Assembly: GCA_020628095.1 (NCBI GenBank) | Contig: JAHDFP010000013.1 | Location: 56,340-120,339, forward strand | DNA length: 64,000 nt | From: Saprospiraceae bacterium | Lineage (GTDB): Bacteria; Bacteroidota; Bacteroidia; Chitinophagales; Saprospiraceae | Reading direction: 5' to 3' | In this document: positions 43,278 through 51,167 of the stretch, in pieces | Layout of the letters: each line of letters opens with the position of its first letter | How positions within the stretch are numbered: position 1 is the stretch's first letter | Program-made: the position numbers and the translations under genes | The notes under the pieces: generated by a model | The model's input: the letters and a program-made list of their open reading frames with translations, nothing else | Databases searched by the model: none | Told to the model about the DNA's origin: nothing

Positions 43278-45710
43278 CTAACCCCCTACTCTTCCAGCCT
43301 CATCTTCTATACCAGTCTTACGATTTCTTGACTTTACTTTTTGGTTTCCGAAATTATAACTGACGCTAAGTGCGACTGTCTGACTATCTTGTTGTCCACG
43401 ACCTTCTGATATCAAACCATTAAATTCTGATACGCCGCTCCACCAAGACTGGAAGAAAATATCATTGAATGATAATTTGACATTCATCTGGTCATTGAGC
43501 AATTTCTTTTGTATGCCCAGATTAAGTGCCCACTGAGAATCATATTTGAATACACCACCCCAGATACCTGGCGTGGTATACCATCCCGACAATTCCGCAG
43601 ACCACCCTTTAGGTAAAGTATAGCTGTGCTGCTGATAAAGGGTAAAAGTCAAAGTCTGTAGATCTATCACCTGACCATTGCCATAATCCGCTTGGTTATC
43701 CTGATGATATAGATTAGCATTGAAATAGGAGTTCAACTTATCTGTAATGCCGACAGGAGCGCTTAGATTGAAACTAAGTATGCGTTGCTCCGCTAGATTA
43801 TCCCAGTTAATAAAATTTGCTCTGACATCACGATCATCGGGACCGATAAGTCGCGTGATCTGATCTGTGGTAACGCTATACGCTAATTTGAAATTATAGC
43901 GCCATTTAAGGGTATAACCGAGTTCTATGTTATTAACGATTTCTGGTTGTAGATTAGGATTACCCTTGCTGAAACTTATCTCACTTAGTTGCCATTCGAA
44001 TGGATTGAGCACATTATAATCTGGCCGATTAATACGGCGACCGATATTGAAAGCGAGTGTGTTACCCTGACTTACCTGATAAGTTAAACCCAGGCTTGGG
44101 AATAAGTTAGTATAATCAAGTATAACGGGGTCCTCTTGTAGATCTGAGCGAAAGGCCTGTAAGTCACCAGTGGCATCTGTCTGCTCGACTCGTAATCCAG
44201 AGGATAGAGACCATTTTTCGTTAAGTGTTCTATTATAGCTGACGTAGCCCGCATACACCTTTTCGTCATATACAAATATATTAGAACGCCTCTCATCGAA
44301 TACCGCCACTCGCTCAGGCACATTATAGAATAAAAATCCATTATCCGTTTTGACCTGACTCAGCTTAGTACCTACACCAAATTTTCCACCTAAAAAATTA
44401 GTCTCATAATCTACCTTGAACGTGTAGATGTCTATTTCTACAGGGGTATCGTTTTCGTAGGTGATGCTGGTCAGTTCATTAGTTTCTGTCGGGTCATAGT
44501 AAGTATTCGGTTGTATATAGTAATTCTCGTTACGATAACGACCATAATCCGCATCTACATTTAATGATTGGTTGCTATTATCGAAGACATAATTGAGATT
44601 AAAAGTAGAACCATTATTGGTCCCTGTCGAATTGTTCTCAGCGATAAGAATCGAATCTACTGAAGCATTGGGGTTTTGCAGAGAAATAACATTTCTTGTA
44701 TCCGTTTCATTTTTTAGATCATTAGTATATGTGTTAACCAAAAAACCGAAAGTCTGATTTTTGGCAACATAGAAGTCCGTCCCGATACGTAGATTTATAT
44801 TCTTTCTATCCTGATCTAGCACAGTAGACTCCATAAGTCGCAAGCCATTCTGAGTACTATTGAATGCAATGTCTTCGTAATAAATTCCTCCACTATATGA
44901 AATACTGCCGAAGGTATTCATCAGACTGTTGCGATAGTTACCATTGAGGCTCGCATTGTATCTCGTGCGCTTCCCTTGTCTTAGAGTAGTTGAGATTCCA
45001 CCATTGGCGCCATGATTTTCATTTCTCTTTAGCCTTATATCTATAATGCCTGCATTGCCTTCTGCTTCGTATTTGGCTCCAGGATTAGAGATAATGTCTA
45101 TACGGTCTATTTGTTCTGCAGTAAGACTTCGTAGATAATTAGTTAACTCTTCTTCAGCCAGTGGGAGTCTTTTGCCATCTACATAGAACAAAACACCAGA
45201 ACGCCCTAGCACGGTAATACTGTTATTATTATCTACTAGAACCCCAGGAGCTTTTCTGAGCAAGGCCAGTCCATCTTCCCCTACCGCATTGATTGTGCCT
45301 TGTACATTGAATACAGTCTTATCTGGCTTTACCTCGATCAATGGTCTTTTTGCCACAACAGTCGCTGCTTCTAACTGCACAGAACTAACAACCAAATTAT
45401 ATGTACCCAAATCGACATCCTGACTACTCACACTGATATCAGGTATAATAAGGTCCTCATATCCCAGATTAGATATTTTTATAAAATAGTCTCCAGCAGA
45501 GACACCTGCAATCAAAAATTCCCCCTCATCATTAGTCGCTTCTATCTTGACCATAGATGAGTCTACCGCATTGAGAAAAATGACATTAGAGTATATGACT
45601 GGCTCATTATTCTCGTCTTGGATTAGTCCCTTTACTTGATATTGCTGTGCATTGGCTAGCGAAGGTGCTAATAAGATGATTAGCACACCTAGTAATAGAT
45701 TTGTTTTCAT
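43278..45710 (-). CDS. TonB-dependent receptor / outer-membrane beta-barrel family protein
   Basis: The 810-residue protein has a signal peptide (1-21), a carboxypeptidase-regulatory-like N-terminal domain (about 22-105; VKGLIQDENNEPVIYSNV), a plug-like domain (about 130-240; LLRKAPGVLVDNNNSITVLGRSG) and an OMP_b-brl_3 type barrel (about 370-790), finishing in LSVSYNFGN-like strands before a short basic tail. It sits in the outer membrane. A TonB box is not evident, and the organisation is that of the DUF-type receptors without a SusD partner, since no susD gene is adjacent. Substrate unknown. The frame is intact. Confidence 0.9.
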   Translation of the reverse strand: MKTNLLLGVLIILLAPSLANAQQYQVKGLIQDENNEPVIYSNVIFLNAVDSSMVKIEATNDEGEFLIAGVSAGDYFIKISNLGYEDLIIPDISVSSQDVDLGTYNLVVSSVQLEAATVVAKRPLIEVKPDKTVFNVQGTINAVGEDGLALLRKAPGVLVDNNNSITVLGRSGVLFYVDGKRLPLAEEELTNYLRSLTAEQIDRIDIISNPGAKYEAEGNAGIIDIRLKRNENHGANGGISTTLRQGKRTRYNASLNGNYRNSLMNTFGSISYSGGIYYEDIAFNSTQNGLRLMESTVLDQDRKNINLRIGTDFYVAKNQTFGFLVNTYTNDLKNETDTRNVISLQNPNASVDSILIAENNSTGTNNGSTFNLNYVFDNSNQSLNVDADYGRYRNENYYIQPNTYYDPTETNELTSITYENDTPVEIDIYTFKVDYETNFLGGKFGVGTKLSQVKTDNGFLFYNVPERVAVFDERRSNIFVYDEKVYAGYVSYNRTLNEKWSLSSGLRVEQTDATGDLQAFRSDLQEDPVILDYTNLFPSLGLTYQVSQGNTLAFNIGRRINRPDYNVLNPFEWQLSEISFSKGNPNLQPEIVNNIELGYTLKWRYNFKLAYSVTTDQITRLIGPDDRDVRANFINWDNLAEQRILSFNLSAPVGITDKLNSYFNANLYHQDNQADYGNGQVIDLQTLTFTLYQQHSYTLPKGWSAELSGWYTTPGIWGGVFKYDSQWALNLGIQKKLLNDQMNVKLSFNDIFFQSWWSGVSEFNGLISEGRGQQDSQTVALSVSYNFGNQKVKSRNRKTGIEDEAGRVGG

Positions 45711-45823
45711 AGCTGATAATTAACGTAACTGAGCTGCAAAATTAGAACATGACTAGGAAGATCTAGTCCAGATTCGATCAATGCCCTTTATTTCTATATG
45801 AAACCTTGTTTAGTGACCAAAAG

Positions 45824-45854
45824 AAAAGGCTGCACCCAATGGATACAGCCTTTT
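45824..45854. terminator. bidirectional intrinsic terminator
   Basis: AAAAGGCTG (45824-45832) pairs with CAGCCTTTT (45846-45854) around a 13-nt loop. T and A tracts lie on both sides. It ends transcription of the DUF2911 gene (45884 -) before the TonB receptor gene. Confidence 0.75.
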
Positions 45855-45883
45855 GCTTATTATTTTATCTTAGAAAAGGGTGA

Positions 45884-46720
45884 TTACATCATCCACTCTT
45901 TGATTGACTTTTCGTTCATTCTGATATAATCTTCGTTACCTGCCTCTGTAGCCAGTTCCAAAGATTTCTTAGCCGCTGCGATCGCTTCTTTCTTTTTACC
46001 AAGATCAGCAAGGATAAGTGCCTTTCTACGTACTTGCCAGAATCTAGGAGAATCACCAGCTGTTGCAATATTAATCCACTCTAAGGCTTTGTTAAGGTCT
46101 CCGCCTGAGTTATGATAGTAAGTAGCTGCAGAGTAGTAATCACCTTGAGCTGGTCCCGCTAGCACTTTATCTATACTCGCCATAACTGTCTCATGGGCAT
46201 CCATAGTCATCGGTACTGACACTTTTGTCTTGTCCCACATGATATCCAGTGTCGCAGACTTATCAGTAATATTATTGACAGCCATAGTGAAAGTTTCTAC
46301 CATGTCACCCATACTCATAGGCTTTGCAGATACAGTAGCCGTCGCTTCTTTCTCTACATAAGATGACCAGTAATTACCGTCATGTGCATAAAAGTTAACA
46401 TCCCAACTCATCTTTCCTGGCTTACTAACGATAGCATACTTACCAGCTTTGAGGTCAGATCCACCCACATTGACGTCAGTAGAAAAAGAAACCGTTGTTA
46501 CCTGATTAGCACCAGTTCTCCATAACTTATCAAAAGGAACCAATCCATCAGCAGCAAAAATAGTTCTGCCTTTGACACCTGGTCTAGAATACTCTAACTC
46601 TACAGTAGTCAAACCCACATCTTGAGATACTTTGGCTTTTGGACTAGGCGCGGGAGTCTTTATTTGTGCATTTAATGTGAATCCCACTAACAAAAAAGAG
46701 ATCAATAAAAGATTTTTCAT
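45884..46720 (-). CDS. DUF2911 family protein with C-terminal TPR
   Basis: The 278-residue protein has a signal peptide (1-18), a DUF2911 domain (about 25-165; SPKAKVSQDVGLTTVELEYSRPGVKGR, LVPFDKLWRTGANQ, LKAGKYAIVSKPGK, YWSSYVEKEA) and a TPR-like C-terminal part (about 190-270; GGDLNKALEWINIA, KKEAIAAAKKSLELA). The role of DUF2911 in the periplasm of Bacteroidota is unknown. The protein is complete, single-gene, followed by a terminator. Confidence 0.93.
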   Translation of the reverse strand: MKNLLLISFLLVGFTLNAQIKTPAPSPKAKVSQDVGLTTVELEYSRPGVKGRTIFAADGLVPFDKLWRTGANQVTTVSFSTDVNVGGSDLKAGKYAIVSKPGKMSWDVNFYAHDGNYWSSYVEKEATATVSAKPMSMGDMVETFTMAVNNITDKSATLDIMWDKTKVSVPMTMDAHETVMASIDKVLAGPAQGDYYSAATYYHNSGGDLNKALEWINIATAGDSPRFWQVRRKALILADLGKKKEAIAAAKKSLELATEAGNEDYIRMNEKSIKEWMM

Positions 46721-46781
46721 TTCTTAATGTGTTTAATTTTTCGCGAAAATACATATTAAACAATTCAATAATTCCAAAAGT

Positions 46782-48062
46782 TTACAAAATCATGCAGACA
46801 ATTGCAGCAGTTAATAGACTCGCAATCGTACCTCCTATCAACGCTTTTATACCAAATTTTGTCAAATTATGACGTTGACCTGGTGCAATAGCACTGATTC
46901 CGCCTATCTGGATGCCTATAGATGCAAAATTGGCAAAGCCCAATAAGGCATAGGTGCAAATGAGCACTGATTTCTCTGATAAAAGACCTGCCGCCTTATA
47001 ATCCATCAGAGAGCTATAGGCTACAAATTCGTTGAGAATTGTTTTTTCGCCGAGCATAGAACCTACGAGAAGTAATTCGTTAGTCGGAACGCCGATCAGC
47101 CAAGCAAAAGGTGCAAAGAAAAACCCTAAAATATATTGCAGCGACAGTCCCTCAAACTTACCATCCGTAGATCTGGCTATATCATCATTGACCGCTAAGA
47201 GATCTCCCAATCTAAAGGCCAAATCATTAAAAAGATAGATCAAGGCCATGAAAGCTAATAACATCGCTCCGACATTAACCGCCAGCTTAAGACCATCCGT
47301 TGTTCCTCGAGAGAGAGCGTCTAAGAAGTTAGACCCAGCCTCGGATCTGGGTATTTCCATCGTTGTATCATTTGGATCTTTTTCGACTTCTGGGAACATC
47401 ATCTTAGCCGCGACGATCGCGGCTGGAGCAGAAATAATAGACCCTGTAAGCAAGTGCATCCCGAATAACTGTCGCCCCTCATCCGTATCTCCGCCGAGCA
47501 TCGCCATATAAGCACCAAATACACCCCCAGCTATCGTTGCCATACCTCCGACCATTAGGGTCAATATTTCCGATCTGGACATTTTCTCCAGATAAGGCTT
47601 AACGACCAAAGGAGCTTCTGTCTGCCCTATAAAAATATTAGCGGCAGCAGCCAGGCTTTCTGCCCCTGTAAGGCGCATGGTCTTTTTCATAATCAAGGCA
47701 AAAAAGTAAACCACCTTCTGTAGAATACCTAGGTAATATAATAGAGATGATAGTGCCGAGAAAAATACGATTGTGGGCAGTACAAAAAAGGCAAACCCAT
47801 ATTTACTACCAGGCTTGGCTAATTCTCCAAATAAGAACATCGCCGCTTTCTCCGAACCACTAATGACTAAAACAAAGAAATCCACCACAAACTGAAAAAC
47901 ACTCCTAATAAAACCAACCTCTAGCATGCCAAAGGCCAGAATCATCTGTAAGGCAATACCCATCCCCACTAATCTCCAATCTATCCTATTCCTATTATTG
48001 CTGAGCAAATAACAAATACCAAGCAACACAACGATGCCTATGATTCCTCTGATGATCCCCAT
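46782..48062 (-). CDS. concentrative nucleoside transporter (CNT/NupC family)
   Basis: The 426-residue inner-membrane protein has the CNT architecture: two or three N-terminal helices, a gate region (about 90-190) and a C-terminal core. The family landmarks are GQTEAPLVVKPYL near 148-160, the glycine-rich MVGGMATIAGGVFGAYM, VGVPTNELLLVGSMLGEKTILNEFVAY and GFANFASIGIQIGGISAIAPGQR. It imports nucleosides with Na+ or H+. It is divergent from the uridine kinase gene with a short gap (starts 48062 and 48084/48132), so uptake and phosphorylation of uridine may be jointly controlled. Confidence 0.95.
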   Translation of the reverse strand: MGIIRGIIGIVVLLGICYLLSNNRNRIDWRLVGMGIALQMILAFGMLEVGFIRSVFQFVVDFFVLVISGSEKAAMFLFGELAKPGSKYGFAFFVLPTIVFFSALSSLLYYLGILQKVVYFFALIMKKTMRLTGAESLAAAANIFIGQTEAPLVVKPYLEKMSRSEILTLMVGGMATIAGGVFGAYMAMLGGDTDEGRQLFGMHLLTGSIISAPAAIVAAKMMFPEVEKDPNDTTMEIPRSEAGSNFLDALSRGTTDGLKLAVNVGAMLLAFMALIYLFNDLAFRLGDLLAVNDDIARSTDGKFEGLSLQYILGFFFAPFAWLIGVPTNELLLVGSMLGEKTILNEFVAYSSLMDYKAAGLLSEKSVLICTYALLGFANFASIGIQIGGISAIAPGQRHNLTKFGIKALIGGTIASLLTAAIVCMIL

Positions 48063-48131
48063 AATTAGGTTGATTAATTTTTAATGAAGGAAAATAGTCA
48101 AAATTTTAAATTTGACTTAGCTTTATCTCGG

Positions 48132-48764
48132 ATGAGCAAAGAACACTATATTATCGGTATCTGTGGAGGAAGTGGATCGGGCAAGACTTGTTTTGTAAGA
48201 GATCTACGGGATAAGGTCAAAGACTTAGAAGTTAGTTTTATATCTCTGGACAATTACTACTTCCCACGAGAACAGCAGAAAACTGATGATCAAGGGATAA
48301 AAAACTTTGATCTTCCAGAATCCATAGATGCTCAAAGTCTGGAGAAAGACATCAAAGATCTTATAAGCGGCAACCCGATAACCACACAGGAGTATACATT
48401 TAACAACGAAAAGAAAGAGTCTCGCTCACTAGTCATAGATCCATCTCAGATTATAGTCGTAGAGGGTCTATTCATTTATCACTACGAAAAAATCAAAGAC
48501 CTTTTTGATCTAAAATTATATATCGAAGCCGACGAAGCGATCAAAGTATCAAGACGTATCAAACGTGATCGTATAGAACGGAATTACCCACTAGAAGATG
48601 TCCTCTATAGGTACGAAAACCATGTCCTTCCTTCTTATAACCAATACATCGAGATCTATAAAAAAGAAGCTCACCTGATTATCAACAATAACAAAAGCTA
48701 CAAGACCGCATTAGATATGGTCTCTCAGTATATCAGGTCTAAGTATAAGACCCTTACTTCGTAA
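48132..48764 (+). CDS. udk: uridine kinase-like P-loop kinase
   Basis: From ATG 48132 (MSKEHYIIGICGGSGSGKT) the product has about 210 residues; the frame opens earlier at 48084 but those 16 residues are not conserved. The P-loop GGSGSGKT, the FISLDNYYFPRE substrate segment, FDLPESIDAQSLEKDI and VVEGLFIYHYE match PRK/uridine kinase. It phosphorylates uridine or cytidine with ATP (or GTP) in pyrimidine salvage, which fits the divergent CNT nucleoside transporter next to it. The last 11 nt overlap the 3' end of the lipoprotein gene on the other strand. Confidence 0.88.
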   Translation: MSKEHYIIGICGGSGSGKTCFVRDLRDKVKDLEVSFISLDNYYFPREQQKTDDQGIKNFDLPESIDAQSLEKDIKDLISGNPITTQEYTFNNEKKESRSLVIDPSQIIVVEGLFIYHYEKIKDLFDLKLYIEADEAIKVSRRIKRDRIERNYPLEDVLYRYENHVLPSYNQYIEIYKKEAHLIINNNKSYKTALDMVSQYIRSKYKTLTS

Positions 48765-49218
48765 ATATGGCGTTAATTGTTGCTGTATTGCCTAGTATAT
48801 TGATATCCCAGGTCGCATTAATAGAATCGTTATCGGCATAATTAAGTGTCCAATATTGATGCTGACCATCTGATTCTTCTATGTTGAGTGTGTCATTTTC
48901 CAGCCAGCGCCATTGAAAATTCTCCTCCTTCCCTAAGTCGGCATCCAATAACTCTAATTCGAAATCGGAAAATCCATTATTATTATCGAAAAACTCAACA
49001 TATCCAGACGGACTATCATCTACATCACTCCTTGGTATACCAAATATGACCCCATCTCCAGAGACATATCTATAAAACCATTTTCCCACCACACTGAAGT
49101 CATCAGCTATAAAAGACCCTGTTATTTCTTCTTCAGGTTCCCCACAGGACATAATACCCACTAATAATGTCAAACTGAGAACAATTAGGCACTTATAAGA
49201 CAATAATTTGTTATTCAT
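48754..49218 (-). CDS. hypothetical lipoprotein (lipocalin-like)
   Basis: The 154-residue protein has a lipoprotein signal ending with the lipobox IMSC at residue 25. The mature part follows the pattern GKWFYRY...FFDNNNGFSDFELELLDADL...FQWRWLENDTLNI...YWTLNYADNDSINATW, a beta-barrel arrangement typical of Bacteroidota lipocalin-like lipoproteins. It is outer-membrane or periplasm-anchored. No ligand can be named. The 3' end overlaps the kinase gene. Confidence 0.8.
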   Translation of the reverse strand: MNNKLLSYKCLIVLSLTLLVGIMSCGEPEEEITGSFIADDFSVVGKWFYRYVSGDGVIFGIPRSDVDDSPSGYVEFFDNNNGFSDFELELLDADLGKEENFQWRWLENDTLNIEESDGQHQYWTLNYADNDSINATWDINILGNTATINAIFTK

Positions 49219-49315
49219 AACACATTAGATATTCTGATTAAACGATTTTCTTATTCCTATTTAATACATTACTAAATTTTTTAATATATTAACTGTTTAA
49301 AATTTTAGCTTAAAT

Positions 49316-50416
49316 ATGAAATCTGTATTCAATTGTTTTTTGCTGGCTGTGGCAGTTATAATTATGTCTTGTCAGCAACCGAAGGGTGTTACAATATCGG
49401 GAAATCTTCTCAATACTTCTGAAGCTAAGGTCTTCTTAGCGAAAAAAACTTTCCAGAATGCCATGGAATCTGTGGGAGATGTCGCGATGACTAAGGGCAA
49501 ATTCAGCTATAATGTGGCTGAGGGATTAGACCCTGGATTATATCGTCTACGAGTCGGAAGTAAAGGGATAGATCTCATCATAGACGGCACCGAAAAAAAC
49601 ATAGATATCACTGGAGACTATAATGATCTCAATAAGTATAGTTATACCATAACAGGTAGTACATTATCTGAAGAATTTAGAGGTACTATCAACGATCTTA
49701 TCAATCAGAATACCACCAGACAAGAAATAGAAAAGAAAACAGAAACGGCTGATCCGTTACTCGGTGTGGCATTATCGCTAGGCACTATGCCTGCTACTCC
49801 ATCTAAGCACGCCGCATATAAGAAGTTATCAGATAGACTATCGTCATCTTATGCTGGCAGCGATATCGCCACGGGTTATGCAGAATATGCTGCCAATATG
49901 AAAATGCAGTACGACAAGCAGATGAATAAGTATAAAGTTAAATTAGGCCAGGATGCACCTGACATAGTTATGGCTGATACTAAGGGTCAGACCAAAAAAT
50001 TATCAGACCTTAAAGGCAATGTCGTACTCCTTGATTTTTGGGCTAGTTGGTGTGGACCTTGTAGACGAGCTAATCCTCATGTGGTAGAGACTTATCATAA
50101 GTATAAGGACAAAGGATTTACAGTATTCAGCGTCTCGCTGGATGGAATGGATACGCGAAGGATGCCAGCTAACCTGGACGCAGCAGCTCTGGAAAAACAA
50201 AACGCCGCGCAGAAGAAAAGATGGATGGATGCCATCGCTAAAGATCAATTGGTATGGGATACACATGTAAGCGAACTCAAAAAATGGCAGTGTTCGGCAG
50301 CCAAAGATTATGGCGTATCTAGTATACCGACCACCTTCCTTATAGACAAAGAAGGAAAGATCGCCGCGCTCAATCCAAGGAACAATCTAGAGGAAGAAAT
50401 AATAAAATTAATATAG
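49316..50416 (+). CDS. TlpA/ResA-type thioredoxin lipoprotein with DUF4369 N-terminal domain
   Basis: The 366-residue protein has a lipobox at IMSC (C19), a DUF4369 beta-domain (about 22-110; VTISGNLLNTSEAKVFLAKK, GLYRLRVGSKG) and a thioredoxin-like domain from about 210 on (GQDAPDIVMADTKGQ, LLDFWASWCGPCRR, with C246 and C249). It is a membrane-anchored periplasmic disulfide oxidoreductase, a group with many copies in Bacteroidota. An insert of about 30 residues before IPTTFLIDKEGKI includes an extra cysteine (KKWQCSAAKDYG). Single gene, convergent with trmH. Confidence 0.95.
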   Translation: MKSVFNCFLLAVAVIIMSCQQPKGVTISGNLLNTSEAKVFLAKKTFQNAMESVGDVAMTKGKFSYNVAEGLDPGLYRLRVGSKGIDLIIDGTEKNIDITGDYNDLNKYSYTITGSTLSEEFRGTINDLINQNTTRQEIEKKTETADPLLGVALSLGTMPATPSKHAAYKKLSDRLSSSYAGSDIATGYAEYAANMKMQYDKQMNKYKVKLGQDAPDIVMADTKGQTKKLSDLKGNVVLLDFWASWCGPCRRANPHVVETYHKYKDKGFTVFSVSLDGMDTRRMPANLDAAALEKQNAAQKKRWMDAIAKDQLVWDTHVSELKKWQCSAAKDYGVSSIPTTFLIDKEGKIAALNPRNNLEEEIIKLI

Positions 50417-50420
50417 GAAG

Positions 50421-51167
50421 TTATCTCATGATGCAGTGGCAGGCAATCCCGCAGGCCACTGCGACATTGAGAGATTCGGCACCGCCGACTCTTGGTATTT
50501 TAATCTTATCATCACAGAGTGTGAGATTTCCTTGAGTTATTCCCTTTCCTTCATTACCTAATACCAATATTCTCTTATCCTGCTCTAGGGTTATCTCATC
50601 GATATGAGTTCCGTTGAGATCCATAGCCAGCTTCCGATGATGACTAAGGATATGATCATCCAATCCGCGCTGAGCTAATATCAAGCGATTATGGCTACCC
50701 ATGGCTGATTGGACCACTTTGGGGTTATAATAATCTACACTATTACTAGACTGAATTATCCCCTCTATTCCGTACCAGTCGGCAATCCTTATAATTGTGC
50801 CCATATTACCAGGGTCCTGTACATCATCTATATAAATGAGTTTATGGGCATCGGATAACGCCTTATCTGCAACCTGCTTTTGTGATTCAGCAACTATTAA
50901 TACTTTGTTAGCACTTTGCAATTGCGAAATACCAGATAGCTCTTTTTCATTACATATATATGTCTCGGCGTCAATGTTTTGCAATCGTTCTATATGATCT
51001 TCGTACCAGCTTTGAACACAGACAATGGATTCGATATGATATTTTTGGGCGTTGATAAATTCGAGCGCAATTTTAGGACCTTCTGCTACGAATTTGTTAT
51101 ACTTTTGCCTGTACTTGTGAAGGCGTAGAGACCGGATATATTTTTTAACACGGTTAGTTAAAACCAT
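50421..51167 (-). CDS. TrmH/SpoU-family RNA 2'-O-methyltransferase
   Basis: The 248-residue protein has an N-terminal substrate-binding part (about 1-90) and the SPOUT knotted domain with its three motifs: VQDPGNMGTIIRIADW (motif 1, about 118-132), LVLGNEGKGI (motif 2) and IPRVGGAESLNVAVACGI (motif 3). It methylates a ribose in rRNA or tRNA using S-adenosylmethionine. The start ATG at 51167 directly abuts the start of the TamL-like gene on the other strand. The pairing trmH/tamL is a familiar order in Bacteroidota. Confidence 0.93.
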   Translation of the reverse strand: MVLTNRVKKYIRSLRLHKYRQKYNKFVAEGPKIALEFINAQKYHIESIVCVQSWYEDHIERLQNIDAETYICNEKELSGISQLQSANKVLIVAESQKQVADKALSDAHKLIYIDDVQDPGNMGTIIRIADWYGIEGIIQSSNSVDYYNPKVVQSAMGSHNRLILAQRGLDDHILSHHRKLAMDLNGTHIDEITLEQDKRILVLGNEGKGITQGNLTLCDDKIKIPRVGGAESLNVAVACGIACHCIMR